NCBI RefSeq assembly: GCF_025200925.1
Contig: NZ_CP104174.1
Span: 4,464,001 to 4,528,000 of the forward strand
Direction of reading: 5' to 3'
DNA: 64,000 bases
Origin: Bradyrhizobium sp. CB1015
Lineage (GTDB): Bacteria; Pseudomonadota; Alphaproteobacteria; Rhizobiales; Xanthobacteraceae
In this document: positions 27,618 to 36,921 of the stretch, one piece after another
Position numbering within the stretch: the stretch's first letter is position 1
Layout: each line of letters begins with the position of its first letter
Program-made: the position numbers and the translations under genes
Notes under the pieces: model-generated
What the model saw: the letters and a program-made list of their open reading frames with translations, nothing else
What the model was told of the DNA's origin: nothing
Databases searched by the model: none

Positions 27618-29141
27618 CTAGTACAAGCGGACGATGAAGTCGGTGCCTTCGCCGGTCTCGCCCTGGTTGATGCCCTGGTCGGAGACGATGATCGAGCTGC
27701 CGGACGTCAGCATCTCGTTGATCTTCACCATGGTCTCAGTGGGAACCGAGATGCGGTCGAGGGCTTCGGCCGGGCTGTCCGGCGTCACCACCGGTTTTGC
27801 GGCGACCGGGATCACGGCTGCGCCGCGCCGGCGCGCTAGGCGGCTGTCGTCCTCGCGCGCCGCGGAACGGGCGGAGATGGGCAGCGACACCACCGACCAG
27901 CGCAGCGCGTTGGTATCGGCCTTGTCGAGTTCGGCGGTGAAGACGTGGGTGCCGAGCGGCCGGTCGCTCGCGGCGATCGTGACGGGCAGCTCGAACAGCG
28001 GCGCAAAATTCTGCCGCACATAGAGCTTGGAATCCTTGCGGCTGATGAAGACGGCAATCTGGCCGGCCCGCTTGGGCGCGTCCGGCTTTGCCGCCGGCGC
28101 AGGATCGGCAACGCGGCCCTCGTCCTTGTTCGCGTCGGGCGAGGCGGCGGGTGCAGGTGCCAGTGCATCGGGTGCCTTCGCGGCTTCCGTTTTGACCGGC
28201 TCGACCTTGTCGGCGGGCTTGTCGTTGCTCGCTGGCTTGGCCGCTTCGGATGCTTCGGCCGTCTTGACCTCGGCGGCTGGTGCGACCGCTTCCTCGCGCG
28301 CAGCCGCGTTGCCGGTGGTCACGTCCGACAATACGGCGTGGCCGACGGAGGTGCGTAGCTCGAGCACGCTTTCGGCGCTGGCCGTCTTGGTTTCGACGGG
28401 CTTGGTTTCGGCCGTGCCCTTATCGGCCTTGTCGGCGAAATTGGTCTGCGGCGCGAGGCTCGCGGCGGGCTGCGGCGGCACGCGCATGGAGGCGAGCAGG
28501 GGATGGGAGAAGCTTTGCGGCGACATCTGGCCGGGCGCCACGATCACGCGCGCGCCCATCTTGGTCCAGTTCCACATCTTCATCGCGAACGCCATGGGCA
28601 TGCGGATGCAGCCATGCGAGGCCGGATAGCCCGGCAGCACGCCGGCATGCATCGCGACGCCGGACCAGGTGATCCGCTGCATGTACGGCATCGGCGCGCC
28701 GCTATAGATGTTGGAATGGTGGAATTTGTGCTTCTGGATGACGCTGAACACGCCCATCGGCGTCGAGTGGCCCTTCATGCCCGTCGACACCGGTGATTCC
28801 GCGAACACGCCGGTATTGTCGTAGACCGTCACCTTCTGCCGCTCGATCGAGACGACGATGACGAGCGGGCCTTGCGGCTTGGTGCCGGCTTCCTTCTCGA
28901 CGACGACGTCCTTCTTGCTTGCGGCGCCGCGCTTTTGCGGCTTCTGGCGCGGTATTTCAGGAAGCCGCTGCGGCCGGGCGTAGTAGGACCCGTCGGAATA
29001 GTCCGCCCAGTAGTAAAATGCTGCGTCTGCCTGGCTGGTCGCGCCGATCGCCCCCGCCGCCGTCAAAATGGCGACCTGCCACAGGCGTGCCGGCTTGGCA
29101 GAAGAACCCGACCCGTTCACGCTGTTCATCCTCGAATCCAT
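27618..29141 (-). CDS. L,D-transpeptidase with a second, degenerate copy of the domain start
   Basis: 507 residues. After a membrane-anchor or signal helix (about 21-40) comes a YkuD domain (about 92-205) with H165, S175-H176-G-C178-I-R180, the catalytic set for 3-3 peptidoglycan cross-links or lipoprotein attachment. A low-complexity Ala/Lys/Glu/Pro linker (about 235-358) leads to residues 360-420, which again read like the first YkuD strands (IAVFISRKDSKLYVRQNF... PLGTHVF) but lack the His/Cys. The C-terminus (SIIVSDQGINQGETGEGTDF) is conserved-looking. The start at 29141 is chosen over 29129 and 29153 without strong evidence. Confidence 0.85.
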   Translation of the reverse strand: MDSRMNSVNGSGSSAKPARLWQVAILTAAGAIGATSQADAAFYYWADYSDGSYYARPQRLPEIPRQKPQKRGAASKKDVVVEKEAGTKPQGPLVIVVSIERQKVTVYDNTGVFAESPVSTGMKGHSTPMGVFSVIQKHKFHHSNIYSGAPMPYMQRITWSGVAMHAGVLPGYPASHGCIRMPMAFAMKMWNWTKMGARVIVAPGQMSPQSFSHPLLASMRVPPQPAASLAPQTNFADKADKGTAETKPVETKTASAESVLELRTSVGHAVLSDVTTGNAAAREEAVAPAAEVKTAEASEAAKPASNDKPADKVEPVKTEAAKAPDALAPAPAASPDANKDEGRVADPAPAAKPDAPKRAGQIAVFISRKDSKLYVRQNFAPLFELPVTIAASDRPLGTHVFTAELDKADTNALRWSVVSLPISARSAAREDDSRLARRRGAAVIPVAAKPVVTPDSPAEALDRISVPTETMVKINEMLTSGSSIIVSDQGINQGETGEGTDFIVRLY

Positions 29142-29337
29142 AATCCAAATCAAACGTTAGTCTCGCAAAGGGGATAAGCGTTCACCAGCAGCGCGGTTCT
29201 GCCATCAGTTACTTTTGTTCGAGACGTAGCAAAAAAGCCTCACGGAGCGGTAAACGGCGGCCGCGTCCGACTGTCCGCCGCCTTCCTGACCGCCATTTGC
29301 GTTCCTACATTGCGGGGACTTGTTACCGGAGAACTTC

Positions 29338-29886
29338 ATGTCATCTCGTTTCCCCGGTCTTTCCAGCATCCGCTTGAAAGGCCTTGCTTTAATCCTCCTG
29401 GCTTTGATCGCGCCAATGGCGTCGGCATCTGCGGCCGATGAGCCCGATCTGATCTTCCGCCGCTCCACCGTGTTCAAATGGGTGAGCCCGAACGACAAGC
29501 TCGCGACCTATGGTCTCGACGATCCCGAGGTCGAGGGCGTCGCCTGTCATTTCACGGTGCCGGAGAAGGGCGGCTTCAAGGGCTGGCTCGGCCTTGCCGA
29601 GGAGGTCTCGGATATCTCGCTGGCCTGCCGCCAGGTCGGTCCGATCAAGTTCAAGCACAAGATGGAGCAGGGCGACGACATGTTCCGCCAGCGCCGGTCG
29701 CTGTTCTTCAAGAAGATGCAGATCGTGCGCGGCTGCGACGCCAGGCGCAACGTGCTGGTCTACATGGTCTATTCGGACAAGCTGATCGAAGGCTCGCCCA
29801 AGAACTCGACCTCGACGGTGCCGATCATGCCGTGGGGACCGGCGGATCCAAACGTCCAGAAGTGCGGCGAGTTCTTCACGCAGTGA
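29338..29886 (+). CDS. creA: CreA family exported protein
   Basis: 182 residues. Signal sequence ending near SASA-ADE, then the CreA pattern IFRRSTVFKWVSPNDKL, VACHFTVPEKGGFKGWLGLAEE, SDISLACRQVGP and CDARRNVLVYMVYSDKLIEG. Four cysteines are present in the mature part. CreA is conserved in many Gram-negatives but its role is unknown. GGAG seven bases upstream supports the ATG at 29338 rather than a TTG at 29320. Confidence 0.9.
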   Translation: MSSRFPGLSSIRLKGLALILLALIAPMASASAADEPDLIFRRSTVFKWVSPNDKLATYGLDDPEVEGVACHFTVPEKGGFKGWLGLAEEVSDISLACRQVGPIKFKHKMEQGDDMFRQRRSLFFKKMQIVRGCDARRNVLVYMVYSDKLIEGSPKNSTSTVPIMPWGPADPNVQKCGEFFTQ

Positions 29887-30523
29887 CGCGCTTCGCGTTC
29901 ACACCACTGACGCGCTTGCGTTCACTCTGTGGCAATCGCGCGGCGCCGCAAGGCGCGACCCGGTGAGCCGCACAAACATCTGCGGCGCCGCCTCGAAGCC
30001 GCGGCTCGATTGCAGCGCCATTGCGCCGGCGCTGCCGCGAATGGGTGGTTGATCTCCGCGATCCGTCCGTGGATTTTCGTCGCGCGGCCTTGCGCGATTT
30101 CCCGCCATCATGGCCATCCCTCTCGTGAATGCACCCGGTGATCCGGGCGTCTAGGTTTCGATGGCTTGGGTCGTTGGTGAACCACCCCCGGTTCGACAGG
30201 ATCCAGCCTTCTCTTGCCGTCCTTTCAACAGAAAAACGTAAAATGCATGTGAAGCGCGCGCGGCGGCCGCATGACGACGGCTGCGCAGGGCGCATATCCG
30301 GGCCGGCGCCGGAACTTGGCAGGCGCCTTTGAGCCGCCGCGAGACCTGTCTGAAATAACTGGCATTTTCCGAGAATTGTTTCGTCGCCGCGGCCGGGACG
30401 AAACAATTCTCACGAAGACGAAACCATTTTCAGCTTTTCGCGCATCACGCGCGAAACCGCCCATGGTTATCAGGCTCATAACGACGACGGCGCACCGCCG
30501 GCCACCGAATTGGGACACATATC
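29887..30523. other. Long intergenic region with a perfect 15-bp inverted repeat
   Basis: 637 bp with no convincing gene. Just after creA, two similar hairpin-forming units lie in direct order (GTGACGCGCTTCGCGTTCAC at 29884-29903 and CTGACGCGCTTGCGTTCAC at 29908-29926). At 30371-30385 and 30397-30411 GAGAATTGTTTCGTC and its exact inverse are separated by 11 GC-rich bases. No T-run follows, so it is more likely an operator or RNA structure in the leader of the small secreted peptide gene at 30524 than a simple terminator. Confidence 0.5.
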
Positions 30524-30688
30524 ATGCGCGCGCTCAGCTTCATCATTGCTTTCGGTTTCGTCCTCGCCGGCTCCTCATTGGCGGGTGCGCCCGACGGCAA
30601 TCTCCCCGGTGTCGGCACCTTCCAGTACAGCGGCTCGCCCGTTGCGGTTCCGGCCGCTCAGCCCATCATGGTCGCCGCGCGCTTCTGA
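30524..30688 (+). CDS. Small secreted peptide
   Basis: 54 residues. A clear signal peptide (RALSFIIAFGFVLAGSSLAG) is followed by about 30 residues rich in Gly, Pro, Val and Ala (NLPGVGTFQYSGSPVAVPAA). No cysteine. The next gene, also for an exported small protein, starts 32 bp later on the same strand. No family recognised; the ribosome site is weak. Confidence 0.55.
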   Translation: MRALSFIIAFGFVLAGSSLAGAPDGNLPGVGTFQYSGSPVAVPAAQPIMVAARF

Positions 30689-30720
30689 CCGCAGACAACA
30701 AAATAGCCGGCAAGCCCATC

Positions 30721-31083
30721 ATGTTGCTTCGTCTCTGCGCCGCAGCGTTCGTGTCCCTTCTGACGATCAGCTCCGTTCAGGCGCAGGTCCGCTCACCTTC
30801 CAGGCTACCCGATCCGCGTGGCGAATTCGTGCGCCAGTGTGCGCCGCGCATGCTCGGGCGCTGGGAGCATCCGGAGGAGGTCTGCGGCTGCCTGCACGAT
30901 CACGCCGCCGCGGCCGTCGAGGATCGCGATCTGCGCGAAGCGTTGCTGCGCGGCATCAGCGAGACCGGCGTGCCCACCATCGAGACCGATTGGGTGCCGG
31001 CCTCCAAGCAGAGCGAGATCGGCCCGACCTTCACCAAGATCGCCAAACCGACCTTGCAGTGCATGTTCGATCCCGCGAAATAG
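30721..31083 (+). CDS. Small exported cysteine-containing protein
   Basis: 120 residues. Signal sequence MLLRLCAAAFVSLLTISSVQA, then a mature part with EFVRQCAPRMLG, EVCGCLHDHAAAAVEDRDLR and a late cysteine (LQCMFD), giving four cysteines that could form disulphides in the periplasm. The ATG at 30721 is chosen because it opens the signal; the reading is open further upstream without one. Unknown function; converges on the gene at 31096. Confidence 0.65.
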   Translation: MLLRLCAAAFVSLLTISSVQAQVRSPSRLPDPRGEFVRQCAPRMLGRWEHPEEVCGCLHDHAAAAVEDRDLREALLRGISETGVPTIETDWVPASKQSEIGPTFTKIAKPTLQCMFDPAK

Positions 31084-31095
31084 CTTCCCAGATCC

Positions 31096-31341
31096 TCACT
31101 TCGTTTTCGGTCCGTGCCGCGGCACGCAGGAGCTTGTGCGCGAGACTCCCTTGTCGGTCATCTTCGCGCCGCGCACTTCCCTGACCTGGCCGGCGGGGCA
31201 GCTTCCGTCATCCACGAGCACGCGCTGGCCGAGCTTGAGATCGCCGATGTCCTGCTCGCGTCCGATGGTGGCGGCGCGTGCGGTGGAAGCGAGCGCGATG
31301 CAGATCAGCAGCGAGAGGCAGGTCGCGTGGCGCAGCAGCAT
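31096..31341 (-). CDS. Small exported protein, possibly DUF6719-like
   Basis: 81 residues from the ATG at 31341 (an ATG at 31359 adds six residues). Signal sequence LLRHATCLSLLICIALASTA, then GREQDIGDLKLGQRVLVDDG and SCPAGQVREVRGAKMT. The short 'LGQRVLVDDGSCPAGQVREV' pattern is one I recall from small rhizobial proteins of unknown function; the family name is tentative. Confidence 0.6.
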   Translation of the reverse strand: MLLRHATCLSLLICIALASTARAATIGREQDIGDLKLGQRVLVDDGSCPAGQVREVRGAKMTDKGVSRTSSCVPRHGPKTK

Positions 31342-31407
31342 GATGTGAGGTCCCGGCATCGATGCGCAATCTAGGGAGCGGCGGGCGATTCTGATAGTGA
31401 AGCTTCG

Positions 31408-32877
31408 TCACGCCCGGCGGGCCGGTTTTCCCTTGGCGCCCAGGGCTGCGCGCGATTCCCTCGCAAGACGTTCGGCGGAGGCCACGAGCTGTGGCACGGG
31501 ATGCCCGGAAAATCCCAGCACGAAGCCGGGCAGGGGACGCGCGCGCGAATAGGTGTCGGCCAATAGCCAGCCTTCGGCGCCGGCCGCTTGCTTGGCATGC
31601 GCCGCCACCGCCGGATCGACGGCAGGATCGAACCGGGCGACAAGATGCAGGCCTTGTGAGGGCACCGGCACCGAAAGCGCGCCATCGGATGCGACTTCCA
31701 GCGTCTCGGCGAGCACGTCGCGGGCCTCGCGATACAGTTTTCGCACGCGCTTCAGGTTCGCGGCGAAGGCACCGGAATTGAGCATGTCCGCCACCGCGCC
31801 CTCCATCAGCGTGCCGGGAAAGCGATCGAGCGCCGCGCGCGCCGCCGTCACGTCGGCGATCAGGCGTTCGGGCAGGGCGCAATAACCGATGCGCAGGCCC
31901 GGAAACAGCGTCTTGGCAAACGTGCCGAGATAGATCACGCGCTGGAGGCGATCGATGCCGGCGAGCGACATCAGCGGCGCGCCGTCATAGCGGAACTCGC
32001 TGTCGTAATCGTCCTCGAGCACGAATGCGCCGGCCTGCTTCGCCCAGTCCAGAAGCTCGAGCCGCCGCGGCATCGACATCTGCACGCCAAGCGGAAACTG
32101 GTGCGACGGCGTGACGTAGGCCGCGCGCGCGGACGGCGCCGCGATGCGGCCTTTGGCAACGCGCATCCCCTGCTCGTCCACCGGGACAGGCACGGTGCGA
32201 TAGCCGCAATGGGCGATGGTTTTTCGCGCGGCAGGGTAGCCCGGGTCCTCGCACCAGACCTGGTCGCTGGATTTCAGGATCGCGCTCAGCACGATGCGCA
32301 GCGCGTGCAGCGTACCCGAGGTCAGCATGATCTGGTCGGGATCGCAACGCAAGCCGCGCGCCGACAGCAGATGGTCGGCGATCGCCGCACGCAGCTCGTG
32401 GCTGCCGCGAGGGTCGCCATAATGCAGGTGCTCCGATCCGAATGCGCGCATGCGGCGGCCGACGAAAGCGCGAAAGCGCTGCACGGCGCGTTCGTCGATA
32501 TGGGTACAGCCAAGCGCAAACGCGCCCTGCTTTGGCGCTTCGAGAACGACCTTCGGCTTGTTCGCTTCGGCGGCGCGCTTGGGGATGCGTGCCGCGACGA
32601 ACGTTCCGGAGCCGACCGTTGCGTCGGCAAAGCCGTCGGCGATCAGGCGCTCATAGGCGGTGACGACGGCGTTGCGGCGGAAACCGGTCTGCTTGGCCAG
32701 CGTCCGCGACGGCGGCAGCGGCTCGCCGGGCTTGACCAGGCCGGAGACGATCATCTCGCACAGCGCCTGATAGAGCCGGTGCGCGGCGGATGCGCCCGCC
32801 GTGACGTGAGGGCCGGTGAGGTCGAGCGGAAGCTCGGGCTTGGCTCGGGAGGAAGAATTGGTCGGAATTTTTTGCAT
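31408..32877 (-). CDS. MocR/PdxR-type regulator (GntR helix-turn-helix fused to aminotransferase fold)
   Basis: 489 residues. Residues about 30-100 form a GntR winged helix (LYQALCEMIVSGLVKPGEPL, PPSRTLAKQTGFRRNAVVTA). The rest is a fold type I aminotransferase with the PLP lysine in LGTFAKTLFPGLRIGY. Regulators of this type sense PLP or an amino-compound through the aminotransferase part and usually control a divergent target; here the neighbour is a PNPOx-like gene 74 bp away, which favours PLP metabolism. The ATG at 32877 is the nearest one to the conserved start. Confidence 0.9.
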   Translation of the reverse strand: MQKIPTNSSSRAKPELPLDLTGPHVTAGASAAHRLYQALCEMIVSGLVKPGEPLPPSRTLAKQTGFRRNAVVTAYERLIADGFADATVGSGTFVAARIPKRAAEANKPKVVLEAPKQGAFALGCTHIDERAVQRFRAFVGRRMRAFGSEHLHYGDPRGSHELRAAIADHLLSARGLRCDPDQIMLTSGTLHALRIVLSAILKSSDQVWCEDPGYPAARKTIAHCGYRTVPVPVDEQGMRVAKGRIAAPSARAAYVTPSHQFPLGVQMSMPRRLELLDWAKQAGAFVLEDDYDSEFRYDGAPLMSLAGIDRLQRVIYLGTFAKTLFPGLRIGYCALPERLIADVTAARAALDRFPGTLMEGAVADMLNSGAFAANLKRVRKLYREARDVLAETLEVASDGALSVPVPSQGLHLVARFDPAVDPAVAAHAKQAAGAEGWLLADTYSRARPLPGFVLGFSGHPVPQLVASAERLARESRAALGAKGKPARRA

Positions 32878-32951
32878 GGAATTGGAACTATCGCAGACCA
32901 AATGCGCCGCTACAACTGCTCCGGATTTCTTCCATCCGAGCAGGAGCGGCC

Positions 32952-33677
32952 GTGAGCCAGACCGAGACCTCGAATTCCTATCCGACATCGGCGCGCAACC
33001 AGGTGAAGCGCCGGCACGACCGTGGCTTCTATGATCACGACACGGTTCATCGCATCCTGGATTCCTCGATGCTGTGCCACGTCTCCTACGCGATCGACGG
33101 CCAGCCCTATTGCACGCCGACCTTCTTCTGGCGCGAGGGCACCAGGCTCTACTGGCACGGATCGAGCGCCAGCCGCATGCTGCGCAACCAGAGCAAGGGC
33201 GAGCGCGTCTGCCTGACGGTCGCCCATCTCGACAGTCTCGTGCTGGCGCGCTGCGGCTTCAACCATTCCGCCGACTACCGCGCCGTGATGGCGTTCGGCA
33301 CGGCCTATCTCGTTACCGACCCTGATGAGAAGGAGCGGGCGGTGATCGCGATGGTCGATCGCTTCTTCCCGGATCGCACCGCCGGCCTGCGACAGAGCAC
33401 CACACAGGAAATCAAGGCGACGTCGTTCATCGCAATGGAAATCGAGGAAGCCTCGGCCAAGATCCGCGCCAAGGGTGTCGCCGACGACGAGGAGGACTAC
33501 GCGTTGCCGATCTATGCGGAGCGCATTCCGGTCCGCACCGTGCTCGGCGCCCCGGAACCGTGCCCGCGCCTGTTCGATGGTGTGGGCCGGCCTGCGACGC
33601 TGAACGGCTATTCCGAAGGCCGGCTGCTCGAAGATGCATTGCGGGATGCATATTTTCTGGAGTACCCGAACGGCTGA
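32952..33677 (+). CDS. Pyridoxamine 5'-phosphate oxidase-fold protein
   Basis: 241 residues with the FMN-binding split-barrel fold of the PNPOx-like family (ILDSSMLCHVSYAIDGQPYC, TFFWREGTRLYWHGSSASRM, VCLTVAHLDSLVLAR). This sub-group differs from canonical PdxH and often binds FMN, F420 or haem. GTG at 32952 is preceded by AGGAG at a 5-base spacing. It is divergent from the MocR-type gene, which likely regulates it. Confidence 0.85.
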   Translation: MSQTETSNSYPTSARNQVKRRHDRGFYDHDTVHRILDSSMLCHVSYAIDGQPYCTPTFFWREGTRLYWHGSSASRMLRNQSKGERVCLTVAHLDSLVLARCGFNHSADYRAVMAFGTAYLVTDPDEKERAVIAMVDRFFPDRTAGLRQSTTQEIKATSFIAMEIEEASAKIRAKGVADDEEDYALPIYAERIPVRTVLGAPEPCPRLFDGVGRPATLNGYSEGRLLEDALRDAYFLEYPNG

Positions 33678-33731
33678 AATCGGCTAGTTTGCGCGCTCCT
33701 TGGGACCATTGGAATGTCTGGAGTCGCCCGA

Positions 33732-35009
33732 ATGAATGCCGAAACGCAGCAGAGGATTCTTGACGCCGTCGACAGCGGCTTCGAAGCTCAGCTTGCAACC
33801 ACAAGCGATTTCGTCGCGATACCTTCCACGCGCGGGGCGGAGGGACCATGCCAGGACATGATCGGCGATCTCCTGCGCGAACGCGGCTACGAGGTCGACG
33901 ACTGGCACATCGATGTCGAGGATTTGAAGGATCTGCGCGGCTTCGGCCCGATCGAGCACGACTTTTCGAAGGCGCGATCTGTGGTGGGCACTTACCGTCC
34001 ACGAACCAATGGCGGCAAGTCGCTGATCCTGCAGGGGCACTGCGACGTGGTGCCCGCGGGCCCGCTGGAATTGTGGGATACGCCGCCATTCTCGCCGGTC
34101 ATCAAGGGCGGCAAGATGTTCGGCCGCGGTGCCTGCGACATGAAGTCCGGGACGATCGGCGCGCTCTATGCGCTGGACGCGATCAAGGCCGCGGGCTTCA
34201 GGCCGACGGCGCGGATCCATTTTCAATCGGTGATCGAAGAGGAGAGCACCGGCGTCGGCGCACTCTCCACCCTGCAGCGCGGCTATCGCGCGGACGCCTG
34301 CTTCATTCCGGAGCCGACCGGCGGCAAGATGGTGCGCTCCCAGGTCGGCGTGATCTGGTTCCGCCTCCGCGTGAAGGGGCACCCGACCCACGTTGCCTTC
34401 GCAGGCTCCGGCGCGAACGCGATCATGGCGGCATATCACCTGATCCAGGCGCTGCAAAAGCTCGAGATCGAATGGAACGAGCGGGCCAAGGCCGACCGTC
34501 ACTTCAAGACGCTCGACCATCCCGTCAACTTCAACGCCGGCGTCATCAAGGGCGGCGACTGGGCCTCGAGCGTGCCGGCCTGGTGCGACGTCGACTGCCG
34601 GATTGCGGTGTTGCCGGGCTGGTCGATCTCCGATCACCAGAAGGAGATCATGGCTTGCGTCGCCGCCGCTTCGCGCAACCACCGCTTCCTCGCCAACAAT
34701 CCGCCGCAGGTCGAATGGTCCGGCTTCCTGTCGGAAGGCTATGAGCTGACCGATGCTGCGGAGCCCGAGGCTGCGTTCGGCAACGCCTTCAACAGGGTCT
34801 ATGGCGGCACGCCAGAGGATCTCGTCTTCACGGCGCTAACCGACACGCGCTTCTACGGCCTCAACCACGGCATCCCGAGCCTCTGCTTTGGTGCCAGCGG
34901 AGGCGAGATGCACGGCTTCAACGAGTTCGTCGACCTGGAGTCGTTGAAGAAGGCGACCAAGGCGATGGCGCTGTTCATCGCGGAATGGTGCGGGCTGGAG
35001 AAGACGTAG
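33732..35009 (+). CDS. M20 family metallo-amidohydrolase (ArgE/DapE-like)
   Basis: 425 residues. Metal ligands are visible in LQGHCDVVP, RGACDMKSG and the EEES(T) catalytic block, with a lid domain between. ArgE/DapE relatives remove acyl groups from amino compounds. The ATG at 33732 follows GGAG by eight bases; an ATG at 33714 lacks such a site. It lies between the PNPOx-like gene and the kynurenine operon. Whether it acts on an acylated product of that pathway is open. Confidence 0.85.
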   Translation: MNAETQQRILDAVDSGFEAQLATTSDFVAIPSTRGAEGPCQDMIGDLLRERGYEVDDWHIDVEDLKDLRGFGPIEHDFSKARSVVGTYRPRTNGGKSLILQGHCDVVPAGPLELWDTPPFSPVIKGGKMFGRGACDMKSGTIGALYALDAIKAAGFRPTARIHFQSVIEEESTGVGALSTLQRGYRADACFIPEPTGGKMVRSQVGVIWFRLRVKGHPTHVAFAGSGANAIMAAYHLIQALQKLEIEWNERAKADRHFKTLDHPVNFNAGVIKGGDWASSVPAWCDVDCRIAVLPGWSISDHQKEIMACVAAASRNHRFLANNPPQVEWSGFLSEGYELTDAAEPEAAFGNAFNRVYGGTPEDLVFTALTDTRFYGLNHGIPSLCFGASGGEMHGFNEFVDLESLKKATKAMALFIAEWCGLEKT

Positions 35010-35149
35010 CGGTCGAGATATCAAAGGCGCAACGCGCCGCGCCGCCGTCGTTCCTCACCCGAACGAAGTGGTGAGCACGCTCCGCTTTGCCCACCCCACG
35101 GCGTCTCGTTCGGGGTGCGCAGTGCCCAATCCACCAGCTCCCCAGATCC

Positions 35150-35161
35150 TTTAAGCTTAAA
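35150..35161. promoter_or_regulatory. Perfect 12-bp AT-rich palindrome upstream of the kynurenine operon
   Basis: TTTAAGCTTAAA lies 74 bases before the formamidase start in a GC-rich surrounding. The spacing fits an operator or promoter element. In other bacteria kyn genes are controlled by Lrp/AsnC-type KynR, whose sites are AT-rich palindromes; the link here is inference. Confidence 0.35.
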
Positions 35162-35235
35162 AGAAAGACTAGGATGCCGTCCTGACCGGTGGCAGACTGG
35201 CATCCGGTTCGTCGGACGAGTCCTCGGGAGCAACG

Positions 35236-36045
35236 ATGCGCGATTGGGATGACGCTTACGCCAATTCGGCCCATATCCCGGGCTCGGACAAGATGCCGGC
35301 GCTGTGGGCGGAGCGGGCAGCGGCCTACCGCGCCGGGCTGACGGAATTTCGTCCCGACATCGCCTATGGCGCCGGCGAGCGCCAGAAGCTCGACCTGATC
35401 CTGCCTGACGGCGACAGCAAGGGTCTCGTCGTCTTTGTCCATGGCGGCTACTGGATGCGCTTCGACAAGTCGGCCTGGACCGATCTCGCCGAAGGTGCGC
35501 GGCATCATGGCTGGACGGTGGCGCTGCCGAGCTACACGCTGGCACCGGCTGCACGCATCTCCGATATCACTGCGGAAATCACCGCCGCGATCGCCAAAGC
35601 GGCATCGCTCGTCTCGGGGCCGATCCGGCTCGCCGGCCATTCCGCCGGCGGCCATCTCGTCACGCGCATGTTGTGCGACGACAGCCGGCTCGAGGCCGCC
35701 GTCTACAACCGCATCGCCGGCACGCTCTCGATCAGCGGCCTGCACGACTTACGTCCGCTCCTAAAGACGGGGATGAACGAGACGCTGCGCATGACGATGG
35801 AGGAGGCGACGCTGGAAAGCGCGGCGCTGCATCTGCCGCGGGGGCATTCGCCCGTAACGGCCTGGGTCGGCGGCAGCGAGCGGCCCGAATTCATCCGCCA
35901 GTCCGATCTGATGGCCAATGTCTGGACCGGCTTCGATGTGCCGACGCACCTCGTCATCGATCCCGGTCTGAACCATTTTACCGTGATTGACGGACTGAAG
36001 GACCCGTCCTCGCCGATCACCGCCCGCCTGATCGGCCTTGACTGA
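35236..36045 (+). CDS. Alpha/beta hydrolase, probable kynurenine formamidase
   Basis: 269 residues, alpha/beta-hydrolase with the oxyanion-hole HGGYW ([13 protein letters not shown]), nucleophile GHSAGGHL and a late His in [10 protein letters not shown]. The HGGxW plus GHSAGG pairing is the pattern of eukaryote-type arylformamidase, unlike the metal-dependent bacterial KynB. Position before kynA and kynU supports hydrolysis of N-formylkynurenine to kynurenine and formate. It is separated from kynA by 34 bp. Confidence 0.8.
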   Translation: MRDWDDAYANSAHIPGSDKMPALWAERAAAYRAGLTEFRPDIAYGAGERQKLDLILPDGDSKGLVVFVHGGYWMRFDKSAWTDLAEGARHHGWTVALPSYTLAPAARISDITAEITAAIAKAASLVSGPIRLAGHSAGGHLVTRMLCDDSRLEAAVYNRIAGTLSISGLHDLRPLLKTGMNETLRMTMEEATLESAALHLPRGHSPVTAWVGGSERPEFIRQSDLMANVWTGFDVPTHLVIDPGLNHFTVIDGLKDPSSPITARLIGLD

Positions 36046-36079
36046 GCGAAGCCGGGAAGATCGATCGAAAGGACCCGCC

Positions 36080-36919
36080 ATGACGTCCCGCGATTACGAT
36101 CCCACAAGCGAAGGCGCCGAGACCGATTTCGCCCGGCGCATGTCCTATGGCGATTACCTTGCGCTGGATGCGATTCTTGGCGCGCAGCACCCGCTGTCGG
36201 AGGCGCATGACGAGATGCTGTTCATCATCCAGCATCAGACCACGGAGCTGTGGATGCGGCTCGCTATCCACGAGCTCAGTGCTGCGCGCCGTGCGATCTC
36301 ACGGGATGAGGTGCAGCCCGCGATGAAAATGCTGGCTCGGATGTCGCGCATCTTCGAGCAGCTCAACGGCGCCTGGGACGTGCTGCGCACCATGACGCCC
36401 AGCGAGTATACCCGCTTCCGCTCGCAGCTCGGACAATCCTCGGGCTTCCAGTCGCGGCAATACCGGCTGATCGAATTTCTGCTCGGCAACCGCAACCATG
36501 CCATGCTGAAGCCGCACGCGCACGATGCCGAGACGGTCAAGCTGCTCGAAGCCGAACTCGCGACGCCAAGCCTCTATGACGAGGTGCTGCGGCTCGCCGA
36601 CCGCAACGGGCTCAAGATGCCTGCGGCGGTGCTGGCGCGCGACGTTCGTGAGACCCACAGCTTCAACGAAGGCGTGCTGCAGGCCTGGCGTATCGTCTAC
36701 GAGGCGCCGGAGACGCACTGGATGCTCTACGAGCTGGCCGAGAAGCTGGTCGATTTCGAGGACTATTTCCGGCGCTGGCGCTTTAACCACGTCACCACGG
36801 TCGAGCGCGTCATCGGCTTCAAGCGTGGTACCGGCGGCACTGGCGGCGTGAGTTATCTGAAGCGCATGCTCGAGGTCGAGCTGTTTCCCGAGCTCTGGCG
36901 CGTGCGTACGATTCTGTAG
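36080..36919 (+). CDS. kynA: Tryptophan 2,3-dioxygenase
   Basis: 279 residues, haem dioxygenase opening the indole ring of L-tryptophan to N-formylkynurenine. Substrate-site His52 lies in [10 protein letters not shown] and the haem ligand His237 in [16 protein letters not shown], with the following GTGGTGG loop. AAGGA seven bases upstream supports the ATG at 36080. It lies between the formamidase and kynureninase genes in one operon. Confidence 0.97.
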   Translation: MTSRDYDPTSEGAETDFARRMSYGDYLALDAILGAQHPLSEAHDEMLFIIQHQTTELWMRLAIHELSAARRAISRDEVQPAMKMLARMSRIFEQLNGAWDVLRTMTPSEYTRFRSQLGQSSGFQSRQYRLIEFLLGNRNHAMLKPHAHDAETVKLLEAELATPSLYDEVLRLADRNGLKMPAAVLARDVRETHSFNEGVLQAWRIVYEAPETHWMLYELAEKLVDFEDYFRRWRFNHVTTVERVIGFKRGTGGTGGVSYLKRMLEVELFPELWRVRTIL

Positions 36920-36921
36920 GG

